From contig JAURNV010000024.1 of assembly GCA_030830005.1 (NCBI GenBank), positions 19,263-83,262 on the forward strand: a DNA stretch of 64,000 nt. Direction: 5' to 3'. Every line of letters starts with the position of its first letter. Within the stretch, counting starts at the first letter, position 1. Position numbers and translations under genes: made by a program. Shown one piece after another: positions 17,626-25,351 of this stretch. The notes beneath the pieces were generated by a model. That model searched no databases. It was not told the DNA's origin and worked only from the letters and a program-made list of their open reading frames with translations. Source of the stretch: Flavobacteriaceae bacterium (lineage in GTDB: Bacteria > Bacteroidota > Bacteroidia > Flavobacteriales > Flavobacteriaceae).

Positions 17626-18630
17626 CTAGCAAAAAAGCGCAGCTCTTACCGCCTCCAAAAATTGCTTTTCATCCGCCAAAAACTGAACCCGGACACCAAG
17701 GGTATACAGGTTTTTTAGCCCATAAGGAGCAAGGCGTACCGCATCTTTTTCGGTTGTCAAAATGGGTTGGTTTAGATTAGCCAAGGCCGTGATTTCTACC
17801 GTAGAAAAAATATGGTGGTCAGGAAAAGATTTGTGTGTAAAAACTGCTTTTTTAGCATTCAGAAATGACACCAACGTACTTGGATTGGCAATGCCGGTGA
17901 GCAGCACAAAGGAGTTTTTAATAAATTCCTCTAAAGCTACTTCTGCTACCCCACGAACATAGGCATTGTACTTTAATGTGGTAAAAAAGAGTTTTTGGTG
18001 GGGTCCTACGCCCAGTTTTGTTTTGTAGGTGTTTTTGGTTTCTTCGTTAAGGGTTGTGGGGCATTTGGTAACCACAACCACATCGGCTTGTTGTGCCGAA
18101 GATGCCGGCTCACGCAAATTCCCCACAGGAAGTAAGGTATCTAAAAACCACGGGGTTTGAAACGTAGTGAGTACAATCTTGAAAGAAGGTTGCAACGGCA
18201 AATGTTGCAAGGCATCGTCTAAAATTAACGCATCGAGATTGGGGTGGTCCTGTAGCATTTGTTGAATTCCTTGTGGGCGTTTTTCACAAACAGACACCTT
18301 AACATTTACGTGCTTTTGAGACATCATCAGGGGCTCATCTCCAACATTTTTGGCGGTAGATTCAGGAATTACTGACACGTAACCCTTAGTTTTTCTACCA
18401 TACCCTCGACTCAAGACGCCCAAGCGTATTTTTTCTGAAAATATAGAAAGTAGGTAATCTACCATAGGCGTTTTTCCTGTGCCTCCAGTTGAAATATTCC
18501 CCACAACAATAACAGGAATAGGGGCTTTGTAGCGCGAAAACACACCGTTTTTATATAGCGATTTACGAATAAAAACAGCTCCACCAAAAAGGATTTTAAA
18601 CGGAAATAATGCTTTTCTCCAAACACCCAT
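17626..18630 (-). CDS. lpxK: Tetraacyldisaccharide 4'-kinase
   Basis: LpxK phosphorylates the lipid A disaccharide precursor at the inner membrane. The protein (334 residues from the ATG at 18630) has an N-terminal membrane-associated helix, the P-loop VGNISTGGTGKTP (about 37-49) and LDDALQH near residue 148. The open frame runs further upstream to 18711, but the N-terminal start MGVWRKALFPFKILFG matches the family and lies 5 nt behind a perfect -7 box. It is divergent from nif3 and abuts lipA end to end. Confidence 0.96.
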   Translation of the reverse strand: MGVWRKALFPFKILFGGAVFIRKSLYKNGVFSRYKAPIPVIVVGNISTGGTGKTPMVDYLLSIFSEKIRLGVLSRGYGRKTKGYVSVIPESTAKNVGDEPLMMSQKHVNVKVSVCEKRPQGIQQMLQDHPNLDALILDDALQHLPLQPSFKIVLTTFQTPWFLDTLLPVGNLREPASSAQQADVVVVTKCPTTLNEETKNTYKTKLGVGPHQKLFFTTLKYNAYVRGVAEVALEEFIKNSFVLLTGIANPSTLVSFLNAKKAVFTHKSFPDHHIFSTVEITALANLNQPILTTEKDAVRLAPYGLKNLYTLGVRVQFLADEKQFLEAVRAALFC

Positions 18631-18635
18631 GAAAA

Positions 18636-18643
18636 CAAAAGTA
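18636..18643 (-). promoter_or_regulatory. -7 promoter box of lpxK (leaderless)
   Basis: The minus strand reads TACTTTTG, a perfect TAnnTTTG box ending 5 nt before the lpxK ATG, so the transcript should start at or next to the start codon. It lies back to back with the nif3 box (7 bp apart). Confidence 0.65.
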
Positions 18644-18650
18644 GAACTTT

Positions 18651-18658
18651 TATCTTTG
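18651..18658 (+). promoter_or_regulatory. -7 promoter box of the Nif3 gene (leaderless)
   Basis: TATCTTTG is a perfect box ending 7 nt before the ATG at 18666, giving a transcript with little or no leader. The two divergent start codons (lpxK and nif3) are only 35 bp apart and share this compact promoter. Confidence 0.7.
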
Positions 18659-18665
18659 GAACGCG

Positions 18666-19760
18666 ATGACAGTACATGAAATAACATCTTATTTGGAACA
18701 ATGGGCACCACTCACCTATGCTGAAGATTTTGACAATGTGGGATTGTTGGTGGGAGATAATACACAAAAAGTAACTGGAGTACTTGTTAGTCACGATTCT
18801 TTAGAAACCGTTGTTGATGAAGCCATTGCTGAAAAATGCAATCTCATTATTTGCTTTCATCCTATCATTTTTCAAGGGCTCAAACGAGTAACCAGTAATA
18901 CATATGTGGAACGTGCAGTTATTAAAGCTGTCAAGAACGATATCGCTATTTATGCTATACATACGGCACTAGACGTAAAATTAGATGGCGTAAATAAAGG
19001 GTTAGCAGATGCATTAAAACTCCAAAACAGAAAAGTACTTATTCCTTCAAAAGGGAGTTTGTTAAAGCTAAACACCTATGTGCCAAACCAAAACTTAAAT
19101 GATGTACAAAATGCACTTTTCGCTGCTGGTGCTGGATCGCTAGGAACTTATGCAGAATGTAGTTTCACTTATGAAGGAAAGGGAAGTTTTAAACCCTTAG
19201 AGGGAAGCAATCCATATGTTGGGACAAAGGAAAAAAGGCACTCAGAAGTTGAAACACTTCTTCAAGTAGTTTTACCCAAACATTGCAAAAATACAGTAGT
19301 AGATGCATTGAAAAATACACATCCTTACGAAACAGTGGCGTATGAACTCACGGTATTAGAAAACATCCGAACGGACTTGGGTATGGGCTGTGCTGGTACT
19401 CTTCCAAAACCACTCTCAGAACAGATTTTTTTAAAAAACCTAAAAGAACTTTTGGGAACACCTTGCATACGACATAGTGCGCTTTTGGGTAAAAAAATTG
19501 AACGCATTGGAATTCTTGGAGGTTCGGGGAGTTTTGCCATTGATGCAGCTAAGCAAGATAATTGTGATGCTTTTATTACTGCAGACATGAAATATCATGA
19601 TTTTTTTAAGGGTGAAAAGAGCTGTTTGCTGGTAGATGTGGGGCATTTTGAAAGCGAACAATTCACCAAAAAAATAATCTTAGAGGTTCTTAGGAAAAAT
19701 TTCCCTAATTTTGCGTTCATTTCATCAAAAACGGATACTAATCCAGTTCATTATTTCTAA
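18666..19760 (+). CDS. Nif3-like dinuclear metal center protein (DUF34)
   Basis: A 364-residue protein of the NIF3/DUF34 family, which forms toroidal hexamers with a two-metal site. The ligand-bearing segments are visible: CFHPIIFQGLKR (about 59-70), IHTALDVKLDGVN (about 97-109) and LVDVGHFESEQF near residue 323. The middle insertion (about 130-230) with HPYETVAYE is the PII-like domain found in the long form. The biochemical role is not firmly known; proposals include metal insertion and hydrolase activity. It is followed after 2 bp by the coiled-coil protein gene, a conserved pair in Bacteroidota. Confidence 0.93.
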   Translation: MTVHEITSYLEQWAPLTYAEDFDNVGLLVGDNTQKVTGVLVSHDSLETVVDEAIAEKCNLIICFHPIIFQGLKRVTSNTYVERAVIKAVKNDIAIYAIHTALDVKLDGVNKGLADALKLQNRKVLIPSKGSLLKLNTYVPNQNLNDVQNALFAAGAGSLGTYAECSFTYEGKGSFKPLEGSNPYVGTKEKRHSEVETLLQVVLPKHCKNTVVDALKNTHPYETVAYELTVLENIRTDLGMGCAGTLPKPLSEQIFLKNLKELLGTPCIRHSALLGKKIERIGILGGSGSFAIDAAKQDNCDAFITADMKYHDFFKGEKSCLLVDVGHFESEQFTKKIILEVLRKNFPNFAFISSKTDTNPVHYF

Positions 19761-19762
19761 CT

Positions 19763-20542
19763 ATGGCTAAAAAGAAAGCTGAAACCACAATCGAAGAAAA
19801 ATTACGTGCCCTTTATAACCTTCAACTCATTGATACACGTATCGACGAGATCCGCAACGTTCGTGGCGAATTACCGCTTGAAGTAGATGATTTGGATGCT
19901 GAAGTTGCTGGCCTCGAAAAACGTCTTAGCAATCTTGAGATTGAAGTTACTGCCTACACTGAAGAAATAAAAACGAAGAAAAACGGGATTGTTACTGCAA
20001 CAGAACTGATAAAAAAATATAAAGAGCAACAAAAAAATGTTCGCAACAATCGCGAATACGACTCCCTCAACAAGGAAGTTGAGTTTCAAGAACTCGAAAT
20101 CCAGCTTTCTGAAAAGCAGATTAAGCAACTAATGGCTTTAATTGAGCAAAAAAACGAGATTGTTACTGAAACAAATACCAAACTTGAAGAAAGGAAAAAA
20201 CACCTTACGCACAAGAAAGAGGAATTAGATGCTATTTTGGCTGAAACTCAAAAAGAAGAGGATTTATTACTCGAAAAATCTAAAGAGTTTGCCAAAAAAG
20301 CGGATGAACGTTTAGTAACAGCATATCAACGTATTCGTGGTTCTGTAAAAAATGGTCTTGCAATTGTATCGTTAGAGCGGGGTGCCTCGGGAGGTTCCTT
20401 TTTTACAATTCCACCTCAAGTTCAGCTTGAAATTGCTTCTCGAAAAAAAATAATTACCGACGAACATAGCGGTCGAATTTTGGTTGATCGTGAACTTGCC
20501 GAGGAGCAAGAAGCCTTTATGGAAGGTATTTTTTCAAATTAG
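19763..20542 (+). CDS. Coiled-coil protein of the CT398/zinc-ribbon family lacking the zinc cysteines
   Basis: A 259-residue protein with a long antiparallel coiled coil (about 10-185) followed by a C-terminal domain equivalent to the zinc ribbon of the CT398/DUF164 family. The typical C-terminal CxxC pairs are missing: the segments read RGASGGSFFTIPPQ and ITDEHSGRILVD, where Ser, Gly or Asp sit in place of cysteine. The fold is probably kept without zinc. Function is unknown; CT398 has been linked to secretion and sigma-54 in Chlamydia. It forms a 2-bp-spaced operon with the Nif3 gene. Confidence 0.88.
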   Translation: MAKKKAETTIEEKLRALYNLQLIDTRIDEIRNVRGELPLEVDDLDAEVAGLEKRLSNLEIEVTAYTEEIKTKKNGIVTATELIKKYKEQQKNVRNNREYDSLNKEVEFQELEIQLSEKQIKQLMALIEQKNEIVTETNTKLEERKKHLTHKKEELDAILAETQKEEDLLLEKSKEFAKKADERLVTAYQRIRGSVKNGLAIVSLERGASGGSFFTIPPQVQLEIASRKKIITDEHSGRILVDRELAEEQEAFMEGIFSN

Positions 20543-20743
20543 TAGTACTTCTACAACATAGACGCAAAGCCCATTAGGGCCACTCATCTTTTCAGTCTTT
20601 TCATACATTATAGTGGCATGATTGTTGTGAATATTTTATTCAATAGCCTCTAATTATCTTTAAATATGCTGAACCAACCTACAAGTTAACACCCTTACAG
20701 GTTCCTCTGCTATTATTTAGGATTAGTTTTAGGTATTAAAAAA

Positions 20744-20764
20744 AGGCTTCTTTTAAAGAAGTCT
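20744..20764. other. Short hairpin in the 250-bp gap before the redox operon
   Basis: AGGCTTC and GAAGTCT pair over 7 bp (one G-T) around a 7-nt loop. On the minus strand the hairpin is followed by a run of seven T, as a terminator would be, but no minus-strand gene ends here. On the plus strand it lies 30 bp before the redoxin ATG. The remaining 200 bp of this gap show no recognisable feature. Confidence 0.35.
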
Positions 20765-20793
20765 ATGTCTCAAATTCTAAATAATACTAATTG

Positions 20794-21345
20794 ATGAAAT
20801 ATTCTAAAATCCTCTCAAACACAGTGATTATCACCATCGCCCTTTTGGCAATGGCATGTGCCTCAAAAGAATCTGTGGATATTCCTGGTGCTAACCCTGA
20901 ACCAAATCCACCAACAGATAACGCAGAAAATGCACCTGATTTCAGCTTAACAGATTTGAACGGCAATACCGTTAAGCTAGATGATTTTAACAATAAAGTG
21001 TTAGTGCTCTTTTTTTTCGGATACAGCTGTCCAACCTGTACGTCAGCAGGACCTAAAATTCAGTCTCAACTCGCCGACACCTATGGCTCAAATAACGATT
21101 TTGCCATCATAGGCTTGGATGTTTGGAATGGAAACTCAAGTGCAGTTCAAAGTTTTAAAGATGTCACAGGCATTACTTTCCCTTTGTTGTTGAATGCCTC
21201 AGCAACAGCTTCATCGTATAAGTCTTCATACGATAGGCTACTTGTTGTAGATAAACTAGGAAAAATTCGCTTTAAAGGAACTCGACTTGCCTCTCAAGAC
21301 CTGGAAAATGCCATAGACGCAGTAAAAATATATTTAGATAAATAG
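20794..21345 (+). CDS. Redoxin-domain lipoprotein (AhpC/TSA or TlpA-like)
   Basis: A 183-residue envelope lipoprotein with signal and lipobox LAMAC (lipidated Cys22), a proline-rich linker (about 28-48) and a thioredoxin-fold redoxin domain (about 48-183). The active site reads GYSCPTCTS, with a CxxC pair Cys79 and Cys82, so it can form a disulfide like TlpA/ResA or peroxiredoxin-like reductases. The start is the ATG at 20794; the frame also has a TTG one codon earlier. It is separated by 1 bp from a second thioredoxin-like gene and heads a three-gene operon with a DUF6029 barrel. Confidence 0.88.
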   Translation: MKYSKILSNTVIITIALLAMACASKESVDIPGANPEPNPPTDNAENAPDFSLTDLNGNTVKLDDFNNKVLVLFFFGYSCPTCTSAGPKIQSQLADTYGSNNDFAIIGLDVWNGNSSAVQSFKDVTGITFPLLLNASATASSYKSSYDRLLVVDKLGKIRFKGTRLASQDLENAIDAVKIYLDK

Positions 21346-21346
21346 C

Positions 21347-21838
21347 ATGATACGGTTTTTATATGTAGCCGTTTTTTTAATCGGTACGTGCACTACTGGG
21401 CATAGTCAAAAAATTAGAGATTTTTTATTGGATGATATTGCTGGACAGACCTACAGTTTTGCTGACCTCAAAGGAGAGCATTTGACCATTATTGATTTTT
21501 GGGCTTCATGGTGTAAACCCTGTCTAAAGGCCATGCCGAAACTCGAAATTTTACAAAAAAAATACGAAGACAATGGAGTCAATCTAATTAGTATAAATGC
21601 TGACGGCCCGCGCAGTATTGCCAAAGTAGCGCCTTTAGTTAGATCATTGGGGATAAAAAATATTGTGCTAAAGGACATTAACAACGAAGTGATGAACGAC
21701 TTGAATGTCTTTCAATTGCCTACCCTACTGCTTATTGATAATAAAGGACAAGTGGTTTTTAGACATGAAGGATATACAGAAGGTGATGAAAAAGTCATAG
21801 AAATGCAGATAATGAAAATACTTGGAGAAATTGAGTAA
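21347..21838 (+). CDS. Exported TlpA-family thioredoxin
   Basis: A 163-residue exported protein with a signal peptide (about residues 1-20, cleavage before QKIRD) and a TlpA-like thioredoxin domain with active site FWASWCKPCL (Cys56 and Cys59) and cis-proline segment FQLPTLLLID (about residue 122). Such proteins reduce disulfides in the periplasm, for example in cytochrome c maturation. Here the partners are the redoxin lipoprotein 1 bp upstream and the barrel 2 bp downstream. Confidence 0.92.
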   Translation: MIRFLYVAVFLIGTCTTGHSQKIRDFLLDDIAGQTYSFADLKGEHLTIIDFWASWCKPCLKAMPKLEILQKKYEDNGVNLISINADGPRSIAKVAPLVRSLGIKNIVLKDINNEVMNDLNVFQLPTLLLIDNKGQVVFRHEGYTEGDEKVIEMQIMKILGEIE

Positions 21839-21840
21839 TT

Positions 21841-23283
21841 ATGAAAGTTCTCATTTTTTTTACCGTCATACTTTCTTTTCAGGTATGCGCGCAGTTTTCA
21901 GGGACCACCCTTTTGGAATACCAATATGGAAGACTTCCCAACGCAAATGAAGCGGCATTTCATGGTGTTTATAGCAAACCTATTTTAAATTACAGCTGGA
22001 ATAATCTAAAAGCTACCGTAGGTTTACAGATATATCAAAGTCCATTCAACAAGCGAAATTATACCGATTTATCGTGGTTAGGTGTAAATTACAAAAACAA
22101 GAAATGGGAAATAAGTTTAGGGAACTTTAACAGCACTTTAGAACGAGGTGTCCTTTTACGATCTTATGAAATCCAAGGCGCCTTACTTGAGGACTTAAGT
22201 TTTAGAGGAAAACATTATTTCTACAGAGATGTATTAGGAGCTAAAGTTGGTTTTAGAAGAAAATCATTTAGCGTTTCGGCATTGTGGGGTCATGTACTTA
22301 ACAATGTTTTTCCTCCATCACAACCAAAAAAAGATAGACGATCTGATGAGATAGCTGCGCTAAGCACAACTTTTAAAAGCTTCCAACAAACGTTGGGAGT
22401 ATCGGGCATTCGCATAAAAAACATCTTAGAGGAATCTTATTATGGCTCATCTAATCTTTCGGGAAGCATCCTACCTTACCTGAGCTATTATGTCTTGGTT
22501 GCAAAAAAATTAAATACTATTACTACCGAAAGCAGTAGCCAAGCTATTTATGGAAACTTAAATTTTTCATTTAACTCGTTAGGGTTAAGTGCAGAATGGA
22601 AAGATTACAAGAACTTTGTTTTAGGCTCAGGCATAAACGAACCCCCTGCACTTGTAAAAGAACATACATATAGGGTCCTGAATAGAAGTACACATGTTTT
22701 AAATCCAAGTAATGAAAAAGGGGTCCAATTTGAAGGCTACTTCAACTTAACTGATAATACATCCCTAACCTTAAATTATACCCAAGCAATAAATGATTCG
22801 GGAAAAAAATTCCGTTATGAAGAATGGTTTGGAGAATACAGCTCCATTTTTTCAGAACAAACTGACTATAGAATTTTCTTAGATTATGCAACGGATGAAC
22901 TTAAAAATCAGAGGAATAGAATTTCTTCAGGCTTTGTGGCTAATCATAGGATTAATTCTTCCATTCAGAACATAACTATTGAATTCAATACACAGTCGTA
23001 TAAGCAAGACCAGTTTAAAACAAAAAATTATGTAGGGGAAATAACATTGAGGTACAAGAAAAATTTATTTTTATCATTCCTCTATGAATGGAGTAACGAC
23101 AGGTTTTTAACTAACGATACAAGAACTTGGTATGGAACAACATTAAATTATAAAATAAACTCAACAAATTCATTTTCTATTTTTGGAGGCGAAAGGCGTG
23201 GTGGTCCAGCTTGTAATGCTGGTGTTTGTTATGAAATTTTAGATTTTAAGGGCATCGAAATACGATGGTCAACTCGTTTTTGA
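21841..23283 (+). CDS. DUF6029-like outer-membrane beta-barrel protein
   Basis: A 480-residue exported protein with a signal peptide (about 1-17, CAQ) and alternating amphipathic strands with aromatic ends throughout, including a terminal strand IEIRWSTRF as in outer-membrane barrels. The C-terminal motif GGPACNAGVCYEI carries a cysteine pair (Cys458, Cys463) that I associate with DUF6029 proteins of Bacteroidota. Function is unknown. Its position directly behind two thioredoxin-fold genes (gaps of 1 and 2 bp) suggests that the cysteine pair is a substrate or relay of those proteins. Confidence 0.8.
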   Translation: MKVLIFFTVILSFQVCAQFSGTTLLEYQYGRLPNANEAAFHGVYSKPILNYSWNNLKATVGLQIYQSPFNKRNYTDLSWLGVNYKNKKWEISLGNFNSTLERGVLLRSYEIQGALLEDLSFRGKHYFYRDVLGAKVGFRRKSFSVSALWGHVLNNVFPPSQPKKDRRSDEIAALSTTFKSFQQTLGVSGIRIKNILEESYYGSSNLSGSILPYLSYYVLVAKKLNTITTESSSQAIYGNLNFSFNSLGLSAEWKDYKNFVLGSGINEPPALVKEHTYRVLNRSTHVLNPSNEKGVQFEGYFNLTDNTSLTLNYTQAINDSGKKFRYEEWFGEYSSIFSEQTDYRIFLDYATDELKNQRNRISSGFVANHRINSSIQNITIEFNTQSYKQDQFKTKNYVGEITLRYKKNLFLSFLYEWSNDRFLTNDTRTWYGTTLNYKINSTNSFSIFGGERRGGPACNAGVCYEILDFKGIEIRWSTRF

Positions 23284-23330
23284 AGCAATGAAGTTAAAAG
23301 CCTTGCTAAGCAACAGATTACTATTGTTAT

Positions 23331-23365
23331 TTTTGTTATTTTTATAACATATTACATATAATTTG
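23331..23365 (+). promoter_or_regulatory. Promoter of the saccharopine dehydrogenase-DUF1338 operon
   Basis: TTTTG at 23331-23335 and TATAATTTG ending at 23365, about 21 nt apart, resemble a -33/-7 pair; the -7 box is not a perfect TAnnTTTG. The ATG follows 7 nt later. The 89-bp gap shows no terminator for the preceding operon. Confidence 0.45.
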
Positions 23366-23372
23366 TTATAAT

Positions 23373-24443
23373 ATGAAGAATATAGCACTGCTTGGTTTAG
23401 GAAAAGTTGGTACTCTGGTTGGGATATTGCTTAGCAAACAGTTTGAAGTTACTGCTTACGACAGTAAAGAATCACACTACCAAATAAAGCTTCCATATAA
23501 ATGTAAGGTTGCGGATTTGAGCAAACCCGAGGTTATTCATGAAATAATGAAAAATACGGACGCTGTAGTATCAGCACTCCCCTTTCATCTCAACAAAAGC
23601 ATCGCAACCATATGCCATCAAAAAGGCATCCATTACTTTGATCTTACCGAAGATGTTAGTACAACACATTACATAGAATCATTAGCAAAAAACGCCTCAG
23701 CCGTGTTGGCACCGCAATGTGGTTTAGCTCCTGGTTTAATTGGAATTATTGGAGGTGAATTGACAAAAAAATTTGATTCCATTCGCGATATTGAATTACG
23801 AGTGGGGGCGCTTCCACGTTTTCCCAATGGACAATTATCCTACTCTTTTACATGGTCACCAACAGGTGTACTCAATGAATATTTGAACGACGCCGAAGCC
23901 ATACATAATGGCAAACGGAAATTTATACCCTCACTTGATGGCTTTGAGCATATGAATATTGAAGGACAAGAATACGAGGCATTTACCACATCCGGGGGAT
24001 TAGGCACCATGTGTGCAACTTTTGAAGGAAAGGTTGATACGCTAAATTATAAAACGATACGTTATCCAGGACATGGAAAACTGATGCGGTTTTTACTTTA
24101 TGAACTAATTCTCAAAAATGAGCTGCCCGAGCTTGAGCGTATTCTAACCCAAGCAAAACCACCAGTAGATGAAGATTTAGTTCATGTATATGCTGTTGTA
24201 GAAGGGTTGATAGATGGTAAAATAATGCGAAAAGAATTTTTTAAAACCTATTTCCCAAAAGAAATAAATGGCCACAAATGGCGTGCTATTTCATGGACTA
24301 CGGCGGCTTCATTAGCGGCAGTTGTAGAGATGGTTGCAAAGGGAAAACTACCTCAAAAAGGGTTTATAAAACAAGAAAATATTCCATTGGAAGATTTTTA
24401 TACCACACAAAATGGAGAACTTTTTAAAACGACTTCCCCATGA
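23373..24443 (+). CDS. Saccharopine dehydrogenase family protein
   Basis: A 356-residue NAD(P)-dependent oxidoreductase with an N-terminal Rossmann domain (GLGKVG at 7-12) and the saccharopine dehydrogenase C-terminal domain (about 120-330, starting CGLAPGLIGIIGG and including GGLGTMCATFEGK). LYS9-like enzymes split saccharopine to glutamate and 2-aminoadipate semialdehyde in lysine breakdown. The direction is inferred from the next gene (ATGA overlap), whose family acts on 2-oxoadipate, the later intermediate of the same route. A different oxidoreductase role cannot be excluded. Confidence 0.88.
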   Translation: MKNIALLGLGKVGTLVGILLSKQFEVTAYDSKESHYQIKLPYKCKVADLSKPEVIHEIMKNTDAVVSALPFHLNKSIATICHQKGIHYFDLTEDVSTTHYIESLAKNASAVLAPQCGLAPGLIGIIGGELTKKFDSIRDIELRVGALPRFPNGQLSYSFTWSPTGVLNEYLNDAEAIHNGKRKFIPSLDGFEHMNIEGQEYEAFTTSGGLGTMCATFEGKVDTLNYKTIRYPGHGKLMRFLLYELILKNELPELERILTQAKPPVDEDLVHVYAVVEGLIDGKIMRKEFFKTYFPKEINGHKWRAISWTTAASLAAVVEMVAKGKLPQKGFIKQENIPLEDFYTTQNGELFKTTSP

Positions 24444-25351
24444 AATTTACCACCAATACCCCGTTAGACAAGGTTCTTCACGGGCTTTTTACACCTTATG
24501 CAAATCGGGTGCCTGATGTAAAAACAATAACATCAGCTATGATAGAAAAGGGCTTTATAGCGCAACAAGCAGATATCATAAATGACCACATCGCTTTTCG
24601 TACATTGGGTGTGCCGCACTTAGGAATTAAATCGTTAGAACGTATTTTTATGCATTACGGATACACAAAACAAGACTACTATTATTTTCCAGAAAAAAAG
24701 GTAGACGCATACTGGTACAAACCACCCTTAGAAAAATATCCCCGTGTATTTATTAGCGAACTCCGTGTAAAAGACCTTACTACTTCATCGGTAGCAATAC
24801 TTTCAAATTACATAAAAGGAATAGAAGAGGATCCCATAAATAATCTGGATTTGGGCAATACTCAAGAAATAGTAAACTTTTTGCATAAACCTTTATGGGA
24901 AATACCTACATGGGACGACTACCAAAACTTACGTAGTGAATCCGAATATGGGGCTTGGGTATTATATAATAGGTATTATCTTAATCACTATACCATAAGT
25001 GTTCATGCGTTACCTAAACCGTTTAATCAATTGGAACATTTCAATTCATTTCTAAAATCATTAGGGGTTCAATTAAATAATTCTGGAGGTGAAATAAAGA
25101 CAAGTTCTGATGGGTTGCTGCGTCAAAGTAGCTCGGTTGCTCAAATGGTTGATAGTATTTTTGCCAACAATGACATGCATGCTATTGCTGGAAGCTATGT
25201 AGAATTTGCAGAACGTTCGTTGTTGCCACAACATTCGCATCTTTCAACAAAAGAAACAAGCAATATTCATCGCCGTGACGGTTTTGAAGTCACTAATGCG
25301 GATAAAATTTTTGAAAGTACTTTTCAAAAACAAACCACTCGGAAACTTTAA
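24440..25351 (+). CDS. hglS: DUF1338 2-oxoadipate dioxygenase/decarboxylase (HglS-like)
   Basis: A 303-residue DUF1338 protein. In Pseudomonas putida HglS of this family is an Fe(II) enzyme converting 2-oxoadipate to D-2-hydroxyglutarate in lysine catabolism. The expected metal ligands are visible as His50 in NDHIAFRTLG (with Arg54 four residues later), His183 in LNHYTISVHA and Glu255 in GSYVEFAER. It overlaps the saccharopine dehydrogenase gene by ATGA. It is convergent with an FAD-linked D-2-hydroxyacid dehydrogenase, the likely next enzyme, with shared stop codons (TTAA, 25348-25351). Confidence 0.88.
   Translation: MKFTTNTPLDKVLHGLFTPYANRVPDVKTITSAMIEKGFIAQQADIINDHIAFRTLGVPHLGIKSLERIFMHYGYTKQDYYYFPEKKVDAYWYKPPLEKYPRVFISELRVKDLTTSSVAILSNYIKGIEEDPINNLDLGNTQEIVNFLHKPLWEIPTWDDYQNLRSESEYGAWVLYNRYYLNHYTISVHALPKPFNQLEHFNSFLKSLGVQLNNSGGEIKTSSDGLLRQSSSVAQMVDSIFANNDMHAIAGSYVEFAERSLLPQHSHLSTKETSNIHRRDGFEVTNADKIFESTFQKQTTRKL

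Noticed and set aside
20744..20764. Terminator for a minus-strand gene
   Set aside because: The hairpin with T run points to the minus strand, but no minus-strand gene lies upstream of it.
23288..23347. Hydrophobic 19-residue frame (ATG to TAA) before the saccharopine dehydrogenase gene
   Set aside because: It is Leu/Phe-rich because of T-rich DNA that contains the promoter; no ribosome site or coding signal supports it.
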